A program made the translations under genes and the position numbers. A stretch of 64,000 nt of DNA. It comes from Acetobacter sp. CAG:977 (lineage in GTDB: Bacteria > Pseudomonadota > Alphaproteobacteria > CAAGCB01 > CAG-977). The stretch covers positions 648,742 to 712,741 of the forward strand of contig HF994935.1 of the NCBI GenBank assembly GCA_000434295.1, in the 5' to 3' direction. The notes beneath the pieces are model-generated. The model had not been told where the DNA came from. It made no database searches and saw only the letters and a list, made by a program, of their open reading frames with translations. Every line of letters starts with the position of its first letter. Position 1 is the first letter of the stretch. Positions 11,234 to 18,711 of the stretch are shown one piece after another.

Positions 11234-12357
11234 TTCGTGCCTCGTTGCAATTTTAAACAGGCATTAACAAAAACCTGTTTTTGATCCAAGTATATGTCCG
11301 AAAAATCGGAACGGATTTCATCAATGATATCCATCAGTTTTAAAACGGGAATTAAGCTTGTGATTTTTTTTGTTATTTGTTCTTCGTCGCCGACGAAATG
11401 ATATGTTTGTCCCGATGCCGCTTGAATTGCCGCTTTTGTCAGGCGGATGAGCATCAGCTCTTGAACGGTTTTTAGTTTTTCTTTGTCTTTCAATACCTTA
11501 TCTGAAAAATCGTACAAAGAAGGTATGGAAAAATCAGGAAAAGCGGAAAACAAGGACAGCCAACTTTCAAACAAGTCGTTTCCTCCGTTTGCCGCAAGCT
11601 CCAAAGCTTTTCCGGGGCTCCCGTCCGCCAAAACCGTCAAAGAACGAGCATCTTCGTCCGACAAATCGGGATAAGCCTGCCTTAAGATTTTTTCAACGGT
11701 TTCATCATCGACGGATTTTAAATTCAGCCGACGGCACCGAGACCTGATCGTCGCCAACAATCTTCCGGGATTATGAGAAATCAAAAGCATCAATGTTTTT
11801 TCAGGCGGCTCTTCCAACGATTTCAAAAGCGCATTCGCCGCTTCGACATTCATGTCATCGGCGGAATCAATAATCATCACCCTCCAACCGCCGTTCGCCG
11901 AAGTGCGCCGCAAAAAATCTTCCGCTTCACGAATATCGGAAACCCTTATTTCATCAAAGCGCTTTCGATTTTTTTCCGTTTCTTCGTCCAATGCTTTTCC
12001 GGCATTTAAAACGGCTTGGCGACTTTTTAACTCTTCTTCTTTTAAAGAGCGTTCGACAACCTTTAAATCGGGATGAGATTTTTGAGCAACGGCATTAAAA
12101 ACCGAAGTCCCCTCCCCCACGGATAAAGTATCCGCAGAAGGCAAATCAGAAAACAGTCCCTGCCCTTCATTATTTCCGTTATTCAAAATAAACCGAGCCA
12201 ATCGATAAGCCAATGTTGCCTTTCCGATTCCCTTAGGCCCGCAAATCAGCCACGATCCCGCCAGCGTCCCTTTATTCCATAAATCCAAAAGCCCTTGTTC
12301 AGCATGCTGATGTCCGAACAAAACGTTTTGTTCTTCCGGATTTCGGATTTCGGGCAT
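11230..12357 (-). CDS. holB: DNA polymerase III subunit delta'
   Basis: 375-residue clamp-loader subunit. The AAA+ module has a Walker-A-like GPKGIGKAT at the N-terminus and the sensor region LLATIRSRCRRL, with the SRC motif characteristic of delta'/RFC small subunits. It helps load the beta clamp onto primed DNA. No four-cysteine zinc module is seen. It follows tmk by three bases and overlaps tatD by four. In many alphaproteobacteria metG sits between holB and tatD; here it does not. Confidence 0.93.
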   Translation of the reverse strand: MPEIRNPEEQNVLFGHQHAEQGLLDLWNKGTLAGSWLICGPKGIGKATLAYRLARFILNNGNNEGQGLFSDLPSADTLSVGEGTSVFNAVAQKSHPDLKVVERSLKEEELKSRQAVLNAGKALDEETEKNRKRFDEIRVSDIREAEDFLRRTSANGGWRVMIIDSADDMNVEAANALLKSLEEPPEKTLMLLISHNPGRLLATIRSRCRRLNLKSVDDETVEKILRQAYPDLSDEDARSLTVLADGSPGKALELAANGGNDLFESWLSLFSAFPDFSIPSLYDFSDKVLKDKEKLKTVQELMLIRLTKAAIQAASGQTYHFVGDEEQITKKITSLIPVLKLMDIIDEIRSDFSDIYLDQKQVFVNACLKLQRGTK

Positions 12358-12360
12358 GGC

Positions 12361-13002
12361 TTATACTCTGCTTAACAAACGTTCATTCACGACATCCGTG
12401 ATTTGAGCGCGAATATCGTCAACAGACTGATCGGCATTAATCACAACGCAACGTTTGGGGTCTTTTTCGGCGATCTTTAAAAAAGCGTCCCGCAAAGACT
12501 TATGAAAATCCATCCCCATCCGTTCGTATCTGTTTGAATTTGCGTCTCTGGACAAAGAACGCTCCAAACCTTTTTCAACCGGTAAATCCATGATAATCGT
12601 TAAATCAGGCTTAAACGCCCCGACAACGATTTCATACAAACGTTCAATGTCTTCGGGAGACGGTGCCCCTTTATATCCGTACCCCTGATAAGCCATCGTT
12701 GAATCGGCAAACCGGTCGGAAATAACCGTTTTTCCTTCATTAAGAGCAGGCCATATCTTTTTTGCCAAATGGTCGCGTCTGGCCGCATACATCAAAAGCA
12801 TTTCCGTAACGGCGTCCCAACGGGCGACTTCGCCTTTCACAACCAGATTTCTGATTTCTTCGGCGCCTTCGGATCCTCCGGGTTCCCGTGTCAAAACGCA
12901 CGACAGCCCTTTGCTTTCCAGATATTCGGAAAGAAGGCGGGCTTGAGTGGATTTTCCTGTTCCCTCCCCGCCTTCAAAGGTAATGAAAAAGCCCTTTTTC
13001 AC
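12361..13002 (-). CDS. tmk: Thymidylate kinase
   Basis: 213-residue dTMP kinase (dTMP + ATP to dTDP). P-loop FEGGEGTGKST is at the N-terminus, TREPGGS follows near residue 39, and the DRF-type motif is in ISDRFADSTMAYQGYG. Length is typical. The start is GTG at 13002, with AAGGA upstream. It lies in the mltB-rlpA-dac-tmk-holB run, ten bases after dac. Confidence 0.97.
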   Translation of the reverse strand: MKKGFFITFEGGEGTGKSTQARLLSEYLESKGLSCVLTREPGGSEGAEEIRNLVVKGEVARWDAVTEMLLMYAARRDHLAKKIWPALNEGKTVISDRFADSTMAYQGYGYKGAPSPEDIERLYEIVVGAFKPDLTIIMDLPVEKGLERSLSRDANSNRYERMGMDFHKSLRDAFLKIAEKDPKRCVVINADQSVDDIRAQITDVVNERLLSRV

Positions 13003-13012
13003 GATTTATTCC

Positions 13013-14161
13013 TTAATTTATCTGCTTGAACAACAGATATTTGACGGTTTCTTTCATACGTCCGAAATATCCCAATTTTTTGATGTCTGCCGCTGCGATC
13101 AAATCAACGGTTACATCATCGCGTTCAGGAGCGGATATGGTGATTGAGCCGACTTTTTGACCTTTGGCAACGGGAGCTTTTAGCGGAGCATCATATTTTA
13201 CAAAAGCCGTAACTTTATTTTGCTCTCCTCTGGGCAAGGTCAAAACGACTTTTTCGGCGGGCACGGCTTCAACGGATTTTTGTTCGCCCAACCAAACAGG
13301 CACATCAACGACTTTTACGCCGTCTTTTAAGACGGTATAGTTATCAAATTCTCTAAAGCCCCAATAAATCAGCTTTTCGGCTTCTTCGCCGCGCTCTTTC
13401 ATTGTTTTCAGCCCGTTGATAACCAGTATCAAACGCCGCCCGTCCTTCTTGGCGGAAGCCGTCAGACCGTAACCTGAAACGGACGTATGACCGGTTTTAA
13501 TGCCGTCAGCCAGTCTGGGCATCTGGAACAGCAAAGGATTCCTGTTTTCCTGACGTATTTTGTTATAAGTAAACTCTTTTTCCGAATAAATGCCGTAATA
13601 TTCGGGAAAATCCTGAATTAAACGGCGAGCCAGAATGACCAAATCATTCGGAGACATTTTATGTTTCGGATGCGGCCATCCCGTCGAATTTACCAAATGC
13701 GTCTGTTTTAAGCCCATTTCTTTGGCTTTTTTATTGGCAATTTCAGCGAATTCTTTTTCCGAACCGGCGATATTTTCAGCCGCGACGATACAAGCGTCAT
13801 TGCCCGACTGAACGATAATGCCTCTGAGCAAATCCTTTAATTTAACTTTGTCTCCGACGCGCAGGAACATTGTCGAGCTGCCCGTTTTGGCACCGCCTTT
13901 TTTCCATGCGTTTTCGCTGACCGTAAAGACGTCATCGATCTCCAAACTGCCGTTTTTCAGTTTTTCAAAGATAATGTAAGCCGTCATCAGCTTGCTCATG
14001 GAAGCCGGAGCCATCGGTTTATCGGCATTTTTTTCGAACAGAACGGTTCCTGTTTCAAAATCTGCCAAGACGGCTTGTTTTGCCTTGGTATCAATGGCAA
14101 AAGCCGAAGCATGGAAAGCCAAAACGAACGCGGCCGAAGCCAAAAGCGTTTTAGAGAACAT
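13013..14161 (-). CDS. D-alanyl-D-alanine carboxypeptidase (penicillin-binding protein 5/6 family)
   Basis: 382-residue exported serine peptidase that removes the terminal D-Ala from peptidoglycan stem peptides. A signal peptide ends around residue 22 (FHASAFA). The three S11 motifs are present: SxxK in SMSKLM, SxN in SGNDA and KTG in GIKTGHTSVSG. A C-terminal beta domain follows, and the last residues (TVKYLLFKQIN) may form the amphipathic membrane anchor typical of PBP5/6. GAGGGG lies before the ATG. It sits between rlpA and tmk, an order conserved in alphaproteobacteria (dacC/dacF annotation). Confidence 0.95.
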   Translation of the reverse strand: MFSKTLLASAAFVLAFHASAFAIDTKAKQAVLADFETGTVLFEKNADKPMAPASMSKLMTAYIIFEKLKNGSLEIDDVFTVSENAWKKGGAKTGSSTMFLRVGDKVKLKDLLRGIIVQSGNDACIVAAENIAGSEKEFAEIANKKAKEMGLKQTHLVNSTGWPHPKHKMSPNDLVILARRLIQDFPEYYGIYSEKEFTYNKIRQENRNPLLFQMPRLADGIKTGHTSVSGYGLTASAKKDGRRLILVINGLKTMKERGEEAEKLIYWGFREFDNYTVLKDGVKVVDVPVWLGEQKSVEAVPAEKVVLTLPRGEQNKVTAFVKYDAPLKAPVAKGQKVGSITISAPERDDVTVDLIAAADIKKLGYFGRMKETVKYLLFKQIN

Positions 14162-14178
14162 TTTACCCCTCAGATTTA

Positions 14179-15348
14179 TCAGAATTCGTTATCCAAGCGC
14201 CGCCCGGCTGACGGAGCGACATTTTTTTCTTCAACCAGACGAGCGCCGGAAATTCCGGATTTTGTAACTCTGTCTATGGTTTCCAAAGCTTTTTTCGCAC
14301 TGGCGGGACCGATCCGTACGCGATAAAGCGTCTTGCCGTTCACCGTAACCGGCGATGTGACGACCGAACCGAACGAAGCAACTCTGTCGCGCATTTTTGC
14401 GGCATTTTCAGTACTGCCGAACGCGCCGACCTGGACATAATATCCCGGAGCCGTTTGTGTCGTAACATTCAAAGATTTCGGAGAAGCCTCAGGCTTTCGC
14501 GCTGTTTTCTTTTCTTTTTTGGGTGCCGGAGCCGGTTTCGGTTTGACTTCGGGTACGACAGGCGGCTGATACGTTTTTTCCGCCTGAGCCTTAGGCAAAT
14601 CTTCATCCCAATCGTTATATTTCTGTGTCGTTTCCTGAGGAGCGCTCCCCGTAATCAACGGCGCATCCATGGCGGGTCTCGGATTTGCCAGACGCGGGCG
14701 GTCGGGAGAAAAGCCCAAATCTTTCGGCGGAGCAACCGTTTGTGCCGCCGGTTCTTCAGCCGCAGCCCTTTCGGACGGAGCCGTTGCCGACTTAATGCCT
14801 GCCGCTGCGACGCCCGATTTTTCCAACGCCAGAATTTCATCGCGCAAAGCCTTGCTTTCTTCGGGCAAAATTTCGACCTGAACCTGCGTCGTTCCGTTAT
14901 CTTTAAATCCCAACAACTGAGCCGCGCGCATAGAAACGTCAATAATTCTGTTGTTTACAAACGGACCGCGATCATTAACGCGCAACACCAAAGAGCGTCC
15001 GTTTTGCAAGTTCGTCACGCGAACAATGCTGGGCAACGGCAAAGTCCTGTGAGCCGCCGTTAATCCGTGCATATCGTACAATTCGCCGTTTGCCGTAATG
15101 CCGTTATGGAAATCCGCGCCGTACCATGAAGCAACGCCGATTTCTTTATAAGCGTAATCTTCCTTCGGATAATACCAAACGCCGGAAACCTGATAGGGAT
15201 TTCCTATTTTATAATAGCCGTCGGATTCGCCTGACGTTTGAACGGACAAATCCGTCGGAGCCGACGAAAACACCTGAGTGCTGTCCGAACACGCCCCCAA
15301 AGACGTAACGGCTGCAGAAATCATAAGCGTTTTAAAAAACAAATTCAT
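14179..15348 (-). CDS. rlpA: RlpA-type septal lytic transglycosylase lipoprotein with SPOR domain
   Basis: 389 residues. A lipobox LGAC near residue 20 marks an outer-membrane lipoprotein. The RlpA double-psi beta-barrel follows (GVASWYGADFHNG, later VRVNDRGPF with the catalytic Asp), then a Pro/Ala/Lys-rich linker, and a C-terminal SPOR domain (YYVQVGAFGSTENA) that binds denuded glycan at the division septum. In characterised relatives the enzyme cleaves naked glycan strands to help daughter cell separation. It is between the mltB-like gene and dac, with 17 bases before dac. Confidence 0.95.
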   Translation of the reverse strand: MNLFFKTLMISAAVTSLGACSDSTQVFSSAPTDLSVQTSGESDGYYKIGNPYQVSGVWYYPKEDYAYKEIGVASWYGADFHNGITANGELYDMHGLTAAHRTLPLPSIVRVTNLQNGRSLVLRVNDRGPFVNNRIIDVSMRAAQLLGFKDNGTTQVQVEILPEESKALRDEILALEKSGVAAAGIKSATAPSERAAAEEPAAQTVAPPKDLGFSPDRPRLANPRPAMDAPLITGSAPQETTQKYNDWDEDLPKAQAEKTYQPPVVPEVKPKPAPAPKKEKKTARKPEASPKSLNVTTQTAPGYYVQVGAFGSTENAAKMRDRVASFGSVVTSPVTVNGKTLYRVRIGPASAKKALETIDRVTKSGISGARLVEEKNVAPSAGRRLDNEF

Positions 15349-15419
15349 GACGTTTCATTCCGATATTTCGAGTTACAACAAACATAACGGGATTGCCTTT
15401 TCAAATCAAGGCAGATTAC

Positions 15420-17144
15420 TTATGTTTTTTTCTCCTTATCCGCAGAGTTTTTCGTCTCAACCCCTTTTGCATTTTTCTTTACAGCGGCTCCGGGAACGGA
15501 TGTCGACGGCTTTTGTTGATTTTTCACTTTACTTTCAACAGGTTTCACCGTCTTTTTCTCCTTTTGAAGCTTTAACGCTTTTTGACGTTCTTCGCGTTTA
15601 CGTTCTTCTTCGCGGCGGCGACGTTCCATAGCTTTTTTACGAGCAAGCTCTCTTTTCTTTTTCATTTCTTCGCGCAATCTCAGCTCTTCGCGGCGGCGAA
15701 ATTCTTTGACCAACGGATCGATTTCTCCGTTTTCCATGTTGCGCAGATGTTGGACTTTCATTTTTTCCAACAGTCTTCTGTCCGTTTTTTCGGAACGGAT
15801 CCCGTAGACTTTTTTAAACAAGTCTATTCCCTGTTGCGTCGTCTTGCCCAACTTTCCGTCAATGGGACCTTTGTAATATTGCCCCTTGGACAAGATTTTT
15901 TGCAAATCGACAATCTCGTCAAACGTCAGCTCGCTTTGTTCGACTTCTCCGTTAATTACCAAACGCATAAATTCCAGCAAAGACGCATTTGCGTATCCGT
16001 CTTCGGGCAGATCGTACATTTTTTGAAAGCGGCGAACGGCTTCGCGACTGCGACGTCCCAGAACGCCGTCGATTTCCCCGTTATAAAGCTTTAATTCCGC
16101 CAAAATCTTTTGAACTTCCATAGAATTTTCCATCGTGAACGGCGCCGTTTTTTCACGATATTTTTTCACAAAAGCGGACTTTCCCTGAATCCTGTCTGCC
16201 AAATGACCGACAGACACTGCGTAAAGCACGGATTTATTCCACTTCATAATGACGCGAAAGTTTGAATAAACCAAAAAAGCAGGCCCCTGTATGCCGGCAG
16301 GCAAAAACAATTCGGCAGGCGTCGTTTCGGGTTCTTCGATTTCTCCGGCAAAGCGGACGCCTTCTTTTTTCCATTCGGCGATTGTTTTTTTGCGTTCAAT
16401 CAGCGTCCAATCAAATTTTTTGGGTAAAAAGACTTCCCTGCCCCACGGAAGCTTCGGATTCCAACCTTCCGAAGACAAATAATTTGCCGCCGACGCCAAA
16501 GCATCCGGCAAACTGTTCCACAAATCTATATAGCCGTCGTTGTCATAATCGACACCGTATTCCAAATAGGTGGACGGCATAAACTGAAAATTCCCCATGG
16601 CTCCCGCCCAAGATCCCTTCATTTTTTCCGGAGGGATGCCTTTTTGTATCAGGCGGATTGCTTTCATCAGTTCGGTTCTGAAAAAATCGGGACGACGCGT
16701 ATCGTACGCCAACGTCGCCAAAGCATTGATAATGAAAAACCGCCCGAACGAATTTCCGAAATTTGTTTCCATTCCCCAAAAGGCCGCCAAATACGGTGCG
16801 GGAACACCGTATTTTTTTGAAATTTCATCAAAGATTTTTTTATGTGTTTTCAGCAACCGCTGAGCTTTTTTAATTCTCAGCGAATTGATGGCGTTATCGA
16901 TATAAGATTGAAAATCCTGACGAAATTCGGGCTGTTTACGGTCAAAAGAAATAACGGCGGGAACAAGTTTTACATCGAAAAAAGCGCTGTCAAGAATTTG
17001 AGCGGAAACACCGTTTTCAACGGCTTCACGTCTGAACTCTTCATACCATTCGTCGAAAGACAGACCTGCCCCTCCCGCGGCACAAGCGGAAAACGGCATT
17101 AAAAAGGCACATCCGAACAAACATTTTTTTATTAAAGAGTTCAT
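15420..17144 (-). CDS. MltB-family lytic murein transglycosylase with two peptidoglycan-binding repeats and basic coiled-coil tail
   Basis: 574 residues. A signal peptide (LFGCAFLMPFSACA) is followed by an SLT-2/MltB catalytic domain: FWGMETNFGNSFG holds the catalytic Glu, and GAMGNFQFMPSTYLEYG plus a DYDNDGYIDL metal-loop-like segment follow. Two PG-binding-1 repeats come next (FYNGEID-like LYNGEIDGVLG and YYKGPIDGKLG). The last 130 residues are strongly Arg/Lys/Glu-rich, a predicted long charged helix with no family match I know. The ATG at 17144 is preferred; the in-frame GTG at 17159 sits directly on the AAGGGG motif. It is probably the first gene of this operon. Confidence 0.9.
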   Translation of the reverse strand: MNSLIKKCLFGCAFLMPFSACAAGGAGLSFDEWYEEFRREAVENGVSAQILDSAFFDVKLVPAVISFDRKQPEFRQDFQSYIDNAINSLRIKKAQRLLKTHKKIFDEISKKYGVPAPYLAAFWGMETNFGNSFGRFFIINALATLAYDTRRPDFFRTELMKAIRLIQKGIPPEKMKGSWAGAMGNFQFMPSTYLEYGVDYDNDGYIDLWNSLPDALASAANYLSSEGWNPKLPWGREVFLPKKFDWTLIERKKTIAEWKKEGVRFAGEIEEPETTPAELFLPAGIQGPAFLVYSNFRVIMKWNKSVLYAVSVGHLADRIQGKSAFVKKYREKTAPFTMENSMEVQKILAELKLYNGEIDGVLGRRSREAVRRFQKMYDLPEDGYANASLLEFMRLVINGEVEQSELTFDEIVDLQKILSKGQYYKGPIDGKLGKTTQQGIDLFKKVYGIRSEKTDRRLLEKMKVQHLRNMENGEIDPLVKEFRRREELRLREEMKKKRELARKKAMERRRREEERKREERQKALKLQKEKKTVKPVESKVKNQQKPSTSVPGAAVKKNAKGVETKNSADKEKKT

Positions 17145-17214
17145 AAAAGACAACTTCACCCCTTTTTATTCAGAGTATGAAAAAGGCGTTATTTTTTCGT
17201 TAATCTTCATAAAA

Positions 17215-17238
17215 AAGGCGGCTTTTAAAAGCCGCCTT
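17215..17238 (-). terminator. Terminator of the 17257-17889 gene
   Basis: A perfect palindrome AAGGCGGCTTTT/AAAAGCCGCCTT. On the minus strand it ends in a run of T residues just past the stem. Confidence 0.8.
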
Positions 17239-17256
17239 GTATTTTGCAAATCGGGT

Positions 17257-17889
17257 TTATTTACCCGTCAGCTCACGTAATTTTCTGTATAAAACCAATG
17301 CCTTGCAATAACTTTCAATGCTCAGCAGGGGAAAACGGGCTTCTCCCATGTCGGTCAAAGCGGCAAAGCGCCCCGCCGTTTCGCCGCGCGGCGGTTGAAG
17401 GAAAAAGCCTTGAACCGACGTCAACGGATAAACGGTACAAGAATATTGTTCCGACACTTTTGAAAAGCATAACAGGCTTTTCGTCGTCAAAGCCAGAGCC
17501 GCCGTATCAGACGAAGCTCCCGACAGAATTTTATAAATCATCTGATCGCCTACGCACATATCCATCAGCATCGCTTCAACCAGAGGAGGCATTTGTTCGA
17601 TCATTTTTCCGGACATCTTATGAAACAGCTCTTTCATCTGTTCCAAGGATATTTCTTCACGAGGTTGCGCAAAGTCCTCTGTTTTTCCGACGCTCAACTC
17701 GTTGGCTTTGTCTTTTGCTTCGCTGACCTTCTGTTTGGCTTTTTCCGCCAAATCCTTCATATCGATATTTTTGGCTTTTTCAGCAATTCCTCCTAAAAAT
17801 CCGGACAGCTTTTTGCTGACTTCCTGTGCCTTTGCCGCCACTTCATCAGTTTGGTTTTCCGCGGCGTTTTCTTTTGCTTCATCACTCAT
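17257..17889 (-). CDS. Hypothetical protein with charged helical N-terminus
   Basis: 210 residues, not recognised. Residues 1-80 are Ala/Lys/Glu-rich and predicted helical, with repeated AEKAKQKVSEAKDK-type segments like late-embryogenesis or apolipoprotein-like amphipathic helices. From about residue 95 a compact domain follows. It contains a Met-rich helix and a strand-rich part (ALTTKSLLCFSKVSEQYSCTVYPL) that could be a PH-like fold. No signal peptide or membrane helix. The ATG at 17889 has AAAGGATGGG seven bases upstream; the frame is open to 17934 but has no ribosome site there. It stands alone with its own terminator. Confidence 0.7.
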   Translation of the reverse strand: MSDEAKENAAENQTDEVAAKAQEVSKKLSGFLGGIAEKAKNIDMKDLAEKAKQKVSEAKDKANELSVGKTEDFAQPREEISLEQMKELFHKMSGKMIEQMPPLVEAMLMDMCVGDQMIYKILSGASSDTAALALTTKSLLCFSKVSEQYSCTVYPLTSVQGFFLQPPRGETAGRFAALTDMGEARFPLLSIESYCKALVLYRKLRELTGK

Positions 17890-18097
17890 TTGACCCATCC
17901 TTTTGCAACAAACGAAAGATGTGTTATTATGCACTGCTTTTTATTATTCCTCTAGAAAAAATTAACGTCTCCTTAACTTTGTTGAAAGTCTTGATTTAAA
18001 AACAACGTTTAAGTCTTTTTATAAAAAAGATATTATATTTTTTTATCATCTGCTCTTGCTTTTTGAAAAAAAATCTAACAAAATGACCGTGAATTTC
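17890..18097. other. AT-rich spacer upstream of tRNA-Ser
   Basis: 208 bases between the divergent hypothetical gene and the tRNA. It should contain the promoters of both, but I see no confident -35/-10 pair. Confidence 0.4.
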
Positions 18098-18187
18098 GGA
18101 TGGGTGGCAGAGCGGTTGAATGCATCGGTCTTGAAAACCGACGACTCTTTACGGAGTCCGTGAGTTCGAATCTCACCCCATCCGCCA
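18098..18187 (+). tRNA. tRNA-Ser (UGA anticodon)
   Basis: 90-nt class II tRNA. The acceptor stem is GGATGGG/CCCATCC (18098-18104 with 18177-18183), followed by discriminator G and an encoded CCA. The anticodon TGA is at 18132-18134 within loop CTTGAAA. A long variable arm (ACTCTTTACGGAGT) and T-loop GTTCGAATC fit serine. Confidence 0.97.
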
Positions 18188-18192
18188 AAACG

Positions 18193-18218
18193 GCTCCCAT
18201 ATAACGGGGGCTTTTTTT
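18193..18218 (+). terminator. Terminator after tRNA-Ser
   Basis: GCTCCC/GGGGGC stem (one G-T pair) followed by seven T residues. Confidence 0.75.
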
Positions 18219-18231
18219 ATCGGCGGGAAAA

Positions 18232-18711
18232 ATGCATAAAACAAACGCTTTGCGAATGCTGGATCAGGCAAAAATATCTTATCGGGTCATTGAATACCAA
18301 ATCAACGACGAAAAAATTGATGCCGTGTCCGTCGCCGCAAAAATCGGGCGTTCTCCCGATACGGTTTTTAAAACGTTGGTAACCGTTTCTCCTGCCCGCG
18401 AACACTTCGTTTTCGTTATCCCTGGCGCCAAAGAACTGGATTTGAAAGCCGCCGCCGTCGCCGCAGGTCAAAAAAGGATCGAAATGTTGCCTTTAAAAGA
18501 ATTGTTCCCGCTGACCGGCTATATTCACGGAGGTTGCTCGCCCGTCGGAATGAAAAAGCCGTTTCCGACTTTCATTGACGAAAGTGCCCTTACCCTTGAT
18601 TCTTTTTGCGTCAGCGGCGGAAAAATCGGCATCAATATTGAGCTGGCGCCAAAAGTTTTGGCAAACTTTATCAATGCTTCTTTTGCACCGCTGACCAGAA
18701 ACAATCAGTAA
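18232..18711 (+). CDS. ybaK: Cys-tRNA(Pro)/Cys-tRNA(Cys) deacylase, YbaK/EbsC family
   Basis: 159-residue trans-editing factor that hydrolyses Cys mis-attached to tRNA-Pro. The YbaK fold is recognisable from VFKTLV (catalytic Lys), FVIPGAKELDLKAAA, GYIHGGCSPVGMKK and the GGKIGINIELAP end. Length is normal. It begins 45 bases after tRNA-Ser, beyond the terminator. Its last seven bases overlap the end of the convergent DsbD-like gene. Confidence 0.95.
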   Translation: MHKTNALRMLDQAKISYRVIEYQINDEKIDAVSVAAKIGRSPDTVFKTLVTVSPAREHFVFVIPGAKELDLKAAAVAAGQKRIEMLPLKELFPLTGYIHGGCSPVGMKKPFPTFIDESALTLDSFCVSGGKIGINIELAPKVLANFINASFAPLTRNNQ

